Of a stretch of DNA of 64,000 nucleotides, positions 18,949 to 27,261 are shown one piece after another. The translations under genes were made by a program, and so were the position numbers. The stretch comes from Rhodospirillaceae bacterium. GTDB lineage: Bacteria; Pseudomonadota; Alphaproteobacteria; Dongiales; Dongiaceae. Position 1 is the stretch's first letter. Each line of letters starts with the position of its first letter. The stretch is from positions 124,001 through 188,000 of the forward strand of contig SSEL01000023.1 of NCBI GenBank assembly GCA_008012315.1. Direction: 5' to 3'. Below the pieces are notes generated by a model. That model ran no database searches and was not told the DNA's origin. It worked only from the letters and a program-made list of their open reading frames with translations.

Positions 18949-19178
18949 CTTCCTAAAATATCGTGATTATCCTTAAAAATCTATAAATCTATGAAAATTA
19001 TCGTGGGAAAATGGTGTTCTTAAGCACCAGAAGTTGAAAAAAGCATTCCAGGAAAATGGACACTGTATTGCGATGGGCTTATCGGCCCGCTTATGCAACC
19101 TTTAGACAGGGGGCTCCTGTTCAGTGGCATCGCGGCAAATATTGTTTTGCTTATGAAGCGCCTAACGGCATCGATTTA
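18949..19178 (-). promoter_or_regulatory. AT-rich upstream region of the Wsp-like operon
   Basis: This gap separates the chemosensory operon from the DadA-like gene, both leftward. Bases 18950-19020 are markedly AT-rich, unlike the surroundings, with GATAAT-like and TATAGA-like words on the minus strand, so the operon promoter probably lies here. An imperfect palindrome GGTGTTCTTAAGCACC is at 19013-19028. I cannot fix -35 and -10 boxes with confidence, and the rest shows no gene. Confidence 0.4.
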
Positions 19179-20417
19179 CTAGAACCGGTCGATGCGGAAA
19201 GGGCGCATATCCAGGCCGGGATCGCGTCCGGCGGCAAGATCGGCGATCAAACGGCCGGTCAGCGGCCCCAAGGTCAGGCCGATATGGCCGTGTCCGTAGC
19301 CGAAATAGGTATTCGCCCAGCGTCTACCGCGTGAAATCACCGGCAGGGAATCCGGCATCGAGGGGCGGAAGCCCATCCAATCGCTGCGGCCGGTTTCATC
19401 CAGGTTGCCAAACAGCCGGCGGCCATGCTTCATCAATATCTCCGCCCGGCGGTAATCCGGTGCGGCGTCGAGTCCGCCTAATTCTACGGTGCCGGCGAAT
19501 CGCAGGCCGACATCCAGCGGTGTAATGACAAAGGAGTTGTCGCTGGAATAAAGCGGCATCCGTGGCATGCGGCCGGCATTGGGCAGGGTCACGTGATAGC
19601 CGCGTTCGGTATCCAGCGGCACCTTGTGGCCAAGCTGCCGCGTCAGGTGTTTCGACCAGGCGCCGGCCGCGACCACCACGGAATCGGCGGCATGCTTGCC
19701 GGAGGTGGTGTTGACATGGGTTGGGCCATTCGGGCCGATATCGAAGCCGGTCACCTTCTCTTTGAGGATGACGCCGCCACGGCGGGCAAAATCGGCGGCC
19801 AGCAGTTTGACCAGGCGATAGTTGTTCGCCGCATAGGCATTTTCCGGATAATAGACGGCATGCCGGATGATCGGTTCCAAACTCGGTTCGATCTGGCGAA
19901 CTTCTTCCGCCGGGATGATGTCGAATTTGACGCCACGACGGCGCTGGATGTCGAGATCCCACTGGTAGGATTGGAATTTCTTGTCCGTTTCAAAAATCGC
20001 CAGCCAACCGGTCTCGCGCAGGATTTCCGGCTCGCCGGTTTCCTTCAGCAAGGTTTTGTGGGCACCCAGCGCCTGGAGCATCAGGCTGCGCAAGGCGATC
20101 GAGATTTCCTCGACCCGGTCCGGCTTGCTGGCGGCAATGAAGCGGATGAGCCAGGGCGCGATTTTCGGCAGGTAAGACCAGCGGATTGCCAAGGGCCCCA
20201 TCGGATCGGAGAGATAGCCCGCCACGTCCCAGGCGACGCCGGGCGTGGCCATCGGGATGCAGGATTCGATGGCGATGATGCTGGCATTGCCCTTTGAGGT
20301 GCCATCGCCCGGATCACGTTCGTCGATCACTGTGACGCGATGCCCGTCGCGCTGCAAATAAAGGCCTGCGGAGATGCCGACAATACCGGCGCCAATGACG
20401 ATGAAATGCTGAGCCAT
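19179..20417 (-). CDS. FAD-dependent oxidoreductase, D-amino-acid dehydrogenase (DadA) like
   Basis: 412 residues of the DAO/glycine oxidase superfamily. The N-terminal FAD motif is GAGIVGISAGLYLQRDG, with the Glu that binds ribose in VIDE. The C-terminal part has DSLPVISRG, FGYGHGHIGLT and the substrate-domain pattern MGFRPSMPD of DadA small subunits. It would oxidise an amino acid or secondary amine to the imino product, feeding electrons to FAD at the membrane. It follows the TetR regulator by 68 bases on the same strand and is divergent from the ABC-gamma-glutamyltransferase operon, which suggests it acts on the imported compound or a product of it. D-amino acid or N-alkyl amino acid are both possible. 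Confidence 0.9.
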   Translation of the reverse strand: MAQHFIVIGAGIVGISAGLYLQRDGHRVTVIDERDPGDGTSKGNASIIAIESCIPMATPGVAWDVAGYLSDPMGPLAIRWSYLPKIAPWLIRFIAASKPDRVEEISIALRSLMLQALGAHKTLLKETGEPEILRETGWLAIFETDKKFQSYQWDLDIQRRRGVKFDIIPAEEVRQIEPSLEPIIRHAVYYPENAYAANNYRLVKLLAADFARRGGVILKEKVTGFDIGPNGPTHVNTTSGKHAADSVVVAAGAWSKHLTRQLGHKVPLDTERGYHVTLPNAGRMPRMPLYSSDNSFVITPLDVGLRFAGTVELGGLDAAPDYRRAEILMKHGRRLFGNLDETGRSDWMGFRPSMPDSLPVISRGRRWANTYFGYGHGHIGLTLGPLTGRLIADLAAGRDPGLDMRPFRIDRF

Positions 20418-20485
20418 TATTGCCTTACCTTACCCCTGACATTGTTCCGCCTCGAATATCGCTTCTGCACGGCACCGATCTGGCG

Positions 20486-21217
20486 CTATTTCCGTGCTTT
20501 GCGTGCGCCCGTCGCTGCCTTGTCGTCGCTCCAAGCCTTGAATAACAGGTCCAATTGCGCCCGTGCCGAGGTCAATGCGCCCTCGACCGTCAAGCTCGGC
20601 TCCATACAGAAATGTTCGAAGTTTTCGGAATGCACGATGTGAATGATATGGGCGGCGAGCGCGACGTTGAGCGACGATGATATCTTGCCGGCTGCCTGGA
20701 AATGGCTGAGCAAGGTCTCGAAATAGGACGTGAACATATGGCGGTAGCTCCGGAAGCGTTCGTCCCCCCGCTCGCGTACCGTCACCGCCATGATTTCAAG
20801 CCAGAGCGCCCGTTCACCCGGCGAAAGGACATCGCCGATATCCGCTTCCATCAGTCTTACCAGATCGTCGATCGGATTGCCGGCCGGCGTTTCGATGACC
20901 TTCCGGAATTCGGAAATCGCTCTTTCACGATCGGCGACGAGGAATTCGATAAGAATATCGCGCTTCGTCGGGAAGTAGTTGTAAACCGTTTTGGTGGAGA
21001 CATCGGCCTTCGAGGCGATGTCTTCCATGCGGACGGCTTCATAGCCCCGTTTCTTGAAGAGCTTGACCGCGACCTCGATCAGGTCAAGCCGCTGCTGCGC
21101 CTTCTTGCGATCGCGAAGACCTAATGTCTCGGCGGGCTTTCCCATATGTGGCAATGCAATGGGTGACCCTCCCATCCGCTTTTTGCCGGTATTGGCGCGA
21201 TTGGCACTACTCATCAT
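20486..21217 (-). CDS. TetR family transcriptional regulator
   Basis: About 243 residues from the ATG at 21217; a frame opens 23 codons earlier and other Met codons lie downstream, so the start is uncertain. The HTH is at the family position: LIEVAVKLFKKRGYEAVRMEDIA, then DVSTKTVYNYFPTKRDIL as the recognition helix and following turn. The C-terminal ligand domain is not diagnostic. The gene precedes the DadA-like gene and is divergent from the ABC transporter-GGT operon, so it probably represses one or both. Palindromic sequence overlapping the divergent promoter (21338-21353) is a candidate operator. Confidence 0.92.
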   Translation of the reverse strand: MMSSANRANTGKKRMGGSPIALPHMGKPAETLGLRDRKKAQQRLDLIEVAVKLFKKRGYEAVRMEDIASKADVSTKTVYNYFPTKRDILIEFLVADRERAISEFRKVIETPAGNPIDDLVRLMEADIGDVLSPGERALWLEIMAVTVRERGDERFRSYRHMFTSYFETLLSHFQAAGKISSSLNVALAAHIIHIVHSENFEHFCMEPSLTVEGALTSARAQLDLLFKAWSDDKAATGARKARK

Positions 21218-21337
21218 CTGCTCGAATACTGAAAAGCCCCCGTTTCCCCTGTGAAGCGTTTTAGGCCGGGTTGCGAGTCCGGGCAAGGGGGAGGGGGTTC
21301 TCCCATCCGCCGGCCGGAAATTTTTGAAATCGGCAGC

Positions 21338-21353
21338 TCAAGAACTAGCTTGA
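21338..21353. promoter_or_regulatory. Candidate TetR operator
   Basis: TCAAG and CTTGA form 5-bp inverted arms separated by AACTAG. The palindrome covers the first bases of the -35 box at 21350-21355, which places it where a repressor would act. It lies between the divergent TetR gene and the ABC operon. Assignment to this TetR is inference. Confidence 0.4.
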
Positions 21354-21377
21354 AAAATAATAGCCGTCCAATATAAT
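21350..21377 (+). promoter_or_regulatory. Sigma70-type promoter of ABC-GGT operon
   Basis: TTGAAA at 21350-21355 is followed by a 16-base spacer and a perfect TATAAT at 21372-21377, about 45 bases before the binding-protein ATG. The spacer contains GTCCAATAT, the same nonamer found in the inverted repeat at 4461-4469, which hints at shared regulation but is only a half-site. Confidence 0.65.
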
Positions 21378-21420
21378 TATTCAGTCAAATATAAAAATAT
21401 ATCGGGAGGAGAGTTTCATT

Positions 21421-22539
21421 ATGCGTGCGGATGACCTCAAATCGCTTTTCGGCGGTAAGGACCTTACACGCCGGCATTTCCATAAGCTGCTTGCCTCCGC
21501 GGGCATCGTGGCGGCATCGACCCGGTCGCGTCTCGCCTCTGCGGACCAGAAGCAGCTCGAAGTCTTCACTTGGGCGAATTACGACCAGAAGGAACAATAC
21601 GCCCCCTATATGGCCAAGCATCAGCAGGCGCCCAGTTTCTCGATCCTGACGGAGAACGACCAGGCGCGGGCGAAGATTCGCAGCGGGTATCATCCCGATG
21701 TCGTGACGCCGACCGAGAATTACGTCCCCTTCTTCGTGAAGGATGACCTGCTGGCGCCGATCGACACCGCCAAGCTCAGCAACTGGAATCAGGTGTTGAA
21801 GCCGCTGCGCGATCAGAATGTGGCGGCCGGGCCGAATGGCGAGCGTTACTTTGTTCCCTGGGTCTGGGGCACGAATGGCGTGGTGTTCCGCAAGGATGCG
21901 GCGCCGGAATATGCCGATAACCCAACCTGGAACATTCTCTGGGATCCCAAATTGAAGGGCAAGATCGCGCTGCGCGATGCGCCCAATGCGACAATCATTC
22001 CCGCTGCCCTGATTGCCGGTGCGAAGGATCCCTACGACCTCACCGACGACGAATTGAAGACCGTCGGCGAGTTGCTGCGCAAGCAGCGTGAACTGGTCCG
22101 CTTCTATTGGACGACCGAGGCCGAGGTGCAACAGGCGCTGTCCTCAGGCGAGATCGATGCGGCCTATGGTTGGAATTCGACCTATGCCGGTCTGAAGGAG
22201 CGGAATGTCCCGGTCGATTACCTAGTGCCGAAGGAAGGCATGCCGATCTGGATCGATGGGTTCTCGCTGGTCAAGGGCGGCACGGCGGACGAGCAGCTCA
22301 AATATGATTATCTCGATGCCGTTCTGTCGGCAGAAACCGGCGCCTTCAATATCTCGAAGCTCTATTACGGCTCATCCAACGAAAAATCCTTCAGCATGGT
22401 GTCGCCGGAGATTCTGGAGCGTCTTGGTTTCGATAAGCTGGACCAGATCATGAAGCACGGTCTCTGGGCAAAAGCAGTGCCGCAGGCGACCCTGCGCAAG
22501 ATGGTCGCCTTACATAACCGGATCAAATCCGGCTTCTGA
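21421..22539 (+). CDS. Extracellular solute-binding protein, polyamine type, Tat-exported
   Basis: 372 residues. The N-terminus has a twin-arginine-like signal (LTRRHFHKLLASAGIVAAST), followed by a mature PotD/F-type chain starting EVFTWANYD. Export through Tat would mean folding before translocation. The lobe words PFFVKDDLLAPID and IPAALIAGAKDPYDLTDDEL are typical of family 1 binding proteins. GGGAGGAG precedes the ATG. It begins a rightward operon with two permeases, an ATPase and a gamma-glutamyltransferase, so its ligand may be a gamma-glutamyl compound or an amine; this is contextual inference. Confidence 0.92.
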   Translation: MRADDLKSLFGGKDLTRRHFHKLLASAGIVAASTRSRLASADQKQLEVFTWANYDQKEQYAPYMAKHQQAPSFSILTENDQARAKIRSGYHPDVVTPTENYVPFFVKDDLLAPIDTAKLSNWNQVLKPLRDQNVAAGPNGERYFVPWVWGTNGVVFRKDAAPEYADNPTWNILWDPKLKGKIALRDAPNATIIPAALIAGAKDPYDLTDDELKTVGELLRKQRELVRFYWTTEAEVQQALSSGEIDAAYGWNSTYAGLKERNVPVDYLVPKEGMPIWIDGFSLVKGGTADEQLKYDYLDAVLSAETGAFNISKLYYGSSNEKSFSMVSPEILERLGFDKLDQIMKHGLWAKAVPQATLRKMVALHNRIKSGF

Positions 22540-22540
22540 C

Positions 22541-23491
22541 ATGACATCTGCCAAGGTTATGGCGCGACCGGGCGGCCGTCCAACACGGCTTGCCCGGTTG
22601 TCGGATATCCTGCCGCCGCAATGGCGGCGATCCGATGCATTCATCAGCTTGCTGCTGATGGCACCTGCTTTCCTGTTCATTGCCGTGATGCTTTTCGCAT
22701 CGGTGTCGACCCTGGTCCTGGTGAGCTTCAGGGAGCTCACCGATCCGGGCGCGCCGGTCGCTTATACCTTGAGCAATTATCTGGCGCTCTTTTCACCGGA
22801 AGGGGATATCTACCGGGCGCTCCTGCTGCGGTCGCTTTGGATTCCGCTGCTGACGACCGTCGCCGTCATTCTCGTCGCCTATCCATTCGCTTACATCCTG
22901 GCGTTTCACGTGCACCGCTACAAGGCGGTCTGGCTGATCCTCGTCACCATCCCCTTTTGGATCAGCTATTTCCTGCGCGTCGCTTCCTGGAAGGTGATTC
23001 TCGGCGAGAATGGTGTCGTGAACTCCTTCCTAGCCTGGCTCGGTGTGATCGACCACCCGCTGGAATTCCTGCTTTATAACATGGGTGCGGTTGTTATCGT
23101 TCTGACGCATTCCTGGCTGGTCTTCGCCATTTTGCCGATCTATGTCTCCTTGGAGAAGATCGATCGTTCCTTCCTGGAAGCGGCGAAGGATCTGGGCGAT
23201 GGCTCGATGCAGGTCTTTCTGCGCGTCACCTTGCCGTTGTCACTGCCGGGCGTTTTCAGCTCGGCAATCCTAATTTTCGTCCGGGCAGCCGGCGACTATG
23301 TGACGCCGTCGCTGTTCGGCGGCATCTCCGGCACCATGATCGGCAACCTGATCGTGTCGCTGTTCACCGCCGAAGACAATGCACCGATGGCGGCGGCGGT
23401 TTCCGTCTTCCTAATGCTTGCACTCGTCATCGTGGTTTGCGCCGTGGCCTTGCTCTATTGGCTCTGGAAGAAATGGAGGGCCAACCTATGA
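22541..23491 (+). CDS. ABC transporter permease, PotB-type
   Basis: 316-residue inner-membrane permease with six predicted helices; the first is at about 42-65, after a long basic N-terminus. The EAA loop is at about residues 206-232 (LEAAKDLGDGSMQVFLRVTLP). It starts one base after the binding-protein stop. Its 3' end overlaps the next permease by 4 bases (ATGA), so the two channel subunits are coupled. Confidence 0.93.
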   Translation: MTSAKVMARPGGRPTRLARLSDILPPQWRRSDAFISLLLMAPAFLFIAVMLFASVSTLVLVSFRELTDPGAPVAYTLSNYLALFSPEGDIYRALLLRSLWIPLLTTVAVILVAYPFAYILAFHVHRYKAVWLILVTIPFWISYFLRVASWKVILGENGVVNSFLAWLGVIDHPLEFLLYNMGAVVIVLTHSWLVFAILPIYVSLEKIDRSFLEAAKDLGDGSMQVFLRVTLPLSLPGVFSSAILIFVRAAGDYVTPSLFGGISGTMIGNLIVSLFTAEDNAPMAAAVSVFLMLALVIVVCAVALLYWLWKKWRANL

Positions 23492-23514
23492 GCGCCACCC
23501 CTATGAGCGCCACC
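23485..23514. repeat. Perfect 15-base tandem duplication spanning a start codon
   Basis: CCTATGAGCGCCACC is repeated directly at 23485-23499 and 23500-23514, so the second permease begins MSATPMSAT and has two in-frame ATG codons. Only the first overlaps the upstream stop and is well placed behind GGAGG. Confidence 0.9.
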
Positions 23515-24312
23515 GTCCGACGGAGTCGTTTGCCGCTGATTCTGTCCCTGATCCTGGCCTTTTACGTGCTGGTTCTCTATGGGCCGGTCGTGCTGCTGCC
23601 GGTCTTCTCCTTCAACGACAATATCTATGCCGTCTTTCCGCTCACGCAGTTTACCACCAAGTGGTATCAGGAGCTGACCGGCAATCAGGCGATGCTCTTC
23701 GCCTTATGGGCCAGCATCAAGATTGCCATGGCCTCGGCCATCATCGCGACGATCCTCGGCTTCCTGGTGGCAAAGGCGATGACGCGCTACCGGGTGCCGG
23801 CGAAGAATTTTTTCTATGGCATTTTCATGTTGCCGCTGATCCTGCCCACCATCATCAAGGGCGCGTCGCTCCTCAGCTTCTTCCGCCAGTATCTCGATGT
23901 CCCGCTGTCGCTTTGGACGATCGGCGCGGCGCATGTCACGGTGACGATCCCCTTCGCCATGCTGATCCTGATCGCCCGGCTCGAAAGCTTCGACCGGAGC
24001 CTCGAAGAGGCGTCGGCCGATCTCGGCATGAATGCCTGGGAAACGGCCTGGCGGATTACACTGCCTTTGGCGATGCCGGGAATCATCGCCAGCCTGCTAT
24101 TATGCTTCATCGTCTCCTTCGATGAATTCATGCTGGCCTTTTTCCTCAGCGGCAGCCAGCCGACATTGCCGATCTATATGTTCGGCCTTCTGCGGTTCCC
24201 CGAGAGCATGCCGATGATGCTTGCACTGGGAAGCTGTATCCTTTTCTTCTCCATCATCGCAGTGACGATCACCGAAATGCTGCGCCTGAAGCGGTCGGAG
24301 GCTCTATTGTGA
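23488..24312 (+). CDS. ABC transporter permease, PotC-type
   Basis: 274 residues from the ATG that overlaps the stop of the previous permease; GGAGG lies nine bases upstream. A longer frame begins inside the previous gene and is unlikely. Six membrane segments are visible, with the first at about 15-37. The EAA loop is LEEASADLGMNAWETAWRIT followed by LPLAMPG. It is the partner of the PotB-type subunit. The start is duplicated by a 15-base tandem repeat. The 3' end overlaps the ATPase start as GTGA. Confidence 0.92.
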   Translation: MSATPMSATVRRSRLPLILSLILAFYVLVLYGPVVLLPVFSFNDNIYAVFPLTQFTTKWYQELTGNQAMLFALWASIKIAMASAIIATILGFLVAKAMTRYRVPAKNFFYGIFMLPLILPTIIKGASLLSFFRQYLDVPLSLWTIGAAHVTVTIPFAMLILIARLESFDRSLEEASADLGMNAWETAWRITLPLAMPGIIASLLLCFIVSFDEFMLAFFLSGSQPTLPIYMFGLLRFPESMPMMLALGSCILFFSIIAVTITEMLRLKRSEALL

Positions 24313-25412
24313 ACGCAGTCCCCAAAGATCCGATGATTGTCGTCTCGAATGTCAGAAAATCTTTTGGGCCGGTTCATGCCGTTGACGGCATCGATCTCAC
24401 CATCGGGACCGGTGAGTTTTTCGCCCTGCTCGGCCCGTCCGGCTGCGGCAAGACCACATTGCTGCGCATGCTGGCCGGTTTCGAAGCACCGACAAGCGGC
24501 GAGATCTATATCGATGGGGACGGGATGGCGACGGTGCCGCCCAATCTCCGGCCCACCAATATGGTGTTTCAGAGCTATGCGATCTTTCCCCATCTGAATG
24601 TACGCCAGAACATCGGCTACGGACTTCTGAAAAAGGGCCTTTCTCGAACGGAGATCCGTTCCCGTGTCGATGAGATGCTGGAGCTGACGCGCCTTCCCGG
24701 TCTCGGCAACCGGGCGGCCACGCAGCTCTCCGGCGGACAGCGTCAACGGGTTGCCTTGGCACGCGCCTTGATTTGCCGGCCGAAAGTCTTGCTGTTGGAC
24801 GAGCCGCTGGGAGCGCTGGACAAGCAGCTCCGGGAAGAGATGCAGATCGAGCTGCGGCAAATTCAGCGATCGGTCGGCATCACCTTCGTCTTCGTGACCC
24901 ATGACCAGGAAGAAGCACTGGCGATGGCGGATCGCGTCGCGATGATGTCGGCCGGCAAGGTCGCCCAGGTCGGTACGGCCAGCGATCTGTATGAGCGTCC
25001 CGTCTCGACCGAGGTGGCGCGCTTCGTCGGCACCATCAATCTGTTTCCCGGACAGGTTCGGGAGGTGCGGGACCACGTCACTGTCGATGCCGGCGCCGCC
25101 GGCATGATTGTCGTACCGACCGGCGGTCGCGCCGTCAGGGCTGGCGACAAGGTTGTCGTCGCGGTCCGGCCGGAAAAGATGTCGCTTGATGATGGGGAAG
25201 CGGATGCGCGCAGCAACGCGGTCAAGGCGCGTGTGCTGTCGGCCTCTTATGTCGGCGATCGGACCTATTATCATCTGGAGCTCGCAAATGCGGGCCAGCG
25301 TCTGGCGGTTGCGAGCTTGAACAGAAGCCCGGTCAATGGTGGCGCGCTGAATGCGGGACAGGAGATGCGGGTGACTTGGCCGCATCAGAACGGCATCCTC
25401 CTCCAAGCTTGA
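24309..25412 (+). CDS. ABC transporter ATP-binding protein, PotA-type
   Basis: 367 residues with a GTG start that overlaps the permease stop. Walker A is GPSGCGKT at about 45-52, the Q-loop VFQSYA, the signature LSGGQRQRVALARAL, Walker B VLLLDEP and the switch His in FVTHDQEEA. A TOBE domain follows (about 280-360), where many members of this family modulate activity. It energises uptake by the preceding binding protein and permeases. The downstream gamma-glutamyltransferase follows after 11 bases. Confidence 0.94.
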   Translation: MNAVPKDPMIVVSNVRKSFGPVHAVDGIDLTIGTGEFFALLGPSGCGKTTLLRMLAGFEAPTSGEIYIDGDGMATVPPNLRPTNMVFQSYAIFPHLNVRQNIGYGLLKKGLSRTEIRSRVDEMLELTRLPGLGNRAATQLSGGQRQRVALARALICRPKVLLLDEPLGALDKQLREEMQIELRQIQRSVGITFVFVTHDQEEALAMADRVAMMSAGKVAQVGTASDLYERPVSTEVARFVGTINLFPGQVREVRDHVTVDAGAAGMIVVPTGGRAVRAGDKVVVAVRPEKMSLDDGEADARSNAVKARVLSASYVGDRTYYHLELANAGQRLAVASLNRSPVNGGALNAGQEMRVTWPHQNGILLQA

Positions 25413-25423
25413 GGGATACTCAG

Positions 25424-27172
25424 ATGGTACATGAACTGGAGACACCGCCGGGCACGCAACCAACCGGCCGCAAAAGCTATCGGCCACCGATCGTCGGCCG
25501 CGATGTCGCGGCATCGACCGGCCATCCTCTTGCGACCTTGGCCGCCATGCGCGTTCTCGACAGTGGCGGCAATGCCGTTGATGCCGGTGTGGCGGCCGGC
25601 ATGGCGCTGGGCGTGCTGCAGCCGGATATCGTCGGCTTCACCGGCGTCGCGCCGATCATTCTCTATCTCGCCAAGGAAAAGAAAGTCATTTCGATCAGCG
25701 GTCTTGGACGCTGGCCGAAGCGCACCGATGCCGATTACTTCAGGCGCGAGACCAATGGCGAACTGCCGCTCGGCGTCTTGCGCACCGTGGTGCCGGCATC
25801 GATCGATGCCTGGGTCACGGCCTTGGCCAAATACGGCACGAAGACCTTTGCTGAGACGGCACAGGCGGCTTACGATCTGGCGGCGCGCGGATTCCCGGCG
25901 CATGCCTTGCTCTGCCAGACAATCTCCGACGAACCGCAGGAATTTTCGCATTGGCCGGCCAATGCCAAGGTCTTCATGCCGGAAGGCCGGCCGCCGATGG
26001 TCGGTGAAATTTTTCGCCAACCCGATCTCGCGCGAACGATCTCCCGGCTGATTGGCGCCGAGAAAGCGGCGGGCGGTAGCCGTATCGCCGGCCTGGAAGC
26101 AGTGCGGCATTGTTTCTATGAAGGTGAAATCGCCCAGGACATCCTGTCCTTCTACGAGCGCGAGGGCGGCTGGCTCTCCGCCGAGGATATGCGCGACTTC
26201 CATGTCGGCATCGAAGACGCACAGACGACGACATTCGGCGCGTATCAGGTCTATAGCTGCGGTGCCTGGTGCCAGGGGCCGGTCCTGCTCGAATTCCTGA
26301 ATATGCTGGAAAACGACGATCTGCGCCGGCTCGGCTGCAATTCGCCCGACTATATCCATCTCGTCACCGAGGTGATGAAACTGGGCTTTGCTGATCGCGA
26401 AGCATATTTCGGCGATCCGGACTTCATCGATGTGCCTTTGGATGTCCTGCTCTCCAAAAGCTATGCGCAAGAACGGCGGGGCGCGGTTTCCATGGATCGC
26501 GCTTTTCCCGATATGCCGCCGGCAGGCCATATCGCACGCTTGTCGCCGCATGGCGGCAAAACGAAGGAGCGAAGATCGGAAGATCGCGCGCGTGACACGA
26601 CCTATTGCTGCGTGATCGACAAGGACGGCAACGGCTTCTCGGCAACACCCAGCGATGGCTATTCGACGACACCGGTGATTCCGGGATTGGGATTCTCGGC
26701 ATCCGACCGCGGTACGCAATCGCGCGTCGAGGCCAACCATCCCAGCACCATCGGACCCTGGCGCCGCCCGCGCTTGACGCCCAATCCGGCCCTTGCTCTC
26801 AAGAACGGCAAGCTGGCAATGGTCTTCGGCACACCGGGTGGCGATGTCCAGTGCCAGGCCATGCTGCAGTTCTTCCTCAACGTCACGACCTTCGGCATGG
26901 ACGCCCAGCAGGCGATCGAAACGCCACGTTTCTTCACCTCAAGCTTCCCCAGCTCCTTCTATCCGCATCACAGTGAGCCGGGCATGTTACGGCTCGAGCA
27001 CGCCTTGCGTCACACGGCGGATGCGTTGTCGAGTCGTGGCCATCGTATCGGCATCTGGCCGTCCCTGCACTGGCGTGCCGGCGGCGTCTGCGGGATCACG
27101 GTCGAAGAGGCGACCAACTATCGATCGGCGGGCGCCGATCCGCGCCGCGAATGCTACGCCATGGCGTGGTGA
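25424..27172 (+). CDS. ggt: Gamma-glutamyltransferase family Ntn-hydrolase
   Basis: 582 residues from the ATG at 25424, preceded by GAGGG; a longer frame starts inside the ATPase gene and is not credible. The protein matures autocatalytically. The nucleophile is read as Thr392 in RARDTTYCCVIDKDGN, matching the TT(H/Y) site of E. coli enzyme, and the small subunit starts there. The N-terminal DSGGNAVDAGVAAGMALGV is the family large-subunit signature. No Sec signal is evident, so cytoplasmic action on imported gamma-glutamyl compounds is likely. Co-transcription with an ABC importer supports this. It resembles the GGT family broadly and need not use glutathione. Confidence 0.93.
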   Translation: MVHELETPPGTQPTGRKSYRPPIVGRDVAASTGHPLATLAAMRVLDSGGNAVDAGVAAGMALGVLQPDIVGFTGVAPIILYLAKEKKVISISGLGRWPKRTDADYFRRETNGELPLGVLRTVVPASIDAWVTALAKYGTKTFAETAQAAYDLAARGFPAHALLCQTISDEPQEFSHWPANAKVFMPEGRPPMVGEIFRQPDLARTISRLIGAEKAAGGSRIAGLEAVRHCFYEGEIAQDILSFYEREGGWLSAEDMRDFHVGIEDAQTTTFGAYQVYSCGAWCQGPVLLEFLNMLENDDLRRLGCNSPDYIHLVTEVMKLGFADREAYFGDPDFIDVPLDVLLSKSYAQERRGAVSMDRAFPDMPPAGHIARLSPHGGKTKERRSEDRARDTTYCCVIDKDGNGFSATPSDGYSTTPVIPGLGFSASDRGTQSRVEANHPSTIGPWRRPRLTPNPALALKNGKLAMVFGTPGGDVQCQAMLQFFLNVTTFGMDAQQAIETPRFFTSSFPSSFYPHHSEPGMLRLEHALRHTADALSSRGHRIGIWPSLHWRAGGVCGITVEEATNYRSAGADPRRECYAMAW

Positions 27173-27199
27173 CGCAGAAGGTCGCATGAACGCGACGTC

Positions 27200-27227
27200 T
27201 TGACAGCGCCGATCAACGGCGGATGAT
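27200..27227 (+). promoter_or_regulatory. Possible promoter of the AmiC-like gene
   Basis: A perfect TTGACA (27200-27205) is followed after 16 bases by GATGAT (27222-27227; 4 of 6 consensus positions). It lies in the 89-base gap after the GGT gene, 34 bases before the AmiC-like ATG. Read-through from the GGT operon is equally possible. Confidence 0.35.
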
Positions 27228-27261
27228 CGTCAGCCAGCGATCACTGTGCGAGGCCTGGCTG

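Noticed and set aside
19056-19334. A 92-codon plus-strand frame between the Wsp-like operon and the DadA-like gene
   Set aside because: Overlaps the DadA-like 3' end by half its length and lacks a ribosome site and domain; treated as non-coding.
20486-21217. Naming the TetR regulator BetI because of the BetI-like operators
   Set aside because: Its recognition helix (DVSTKTVYNYF) differs clearly from BetI and its neighbours are not bet genes.
24174-26740. Long antisense frames (446 and 451 codons) opposite the ATPase and GGT genes
   Set aside because: Same codon-mirror artefact; no start signals and no family resemblance.
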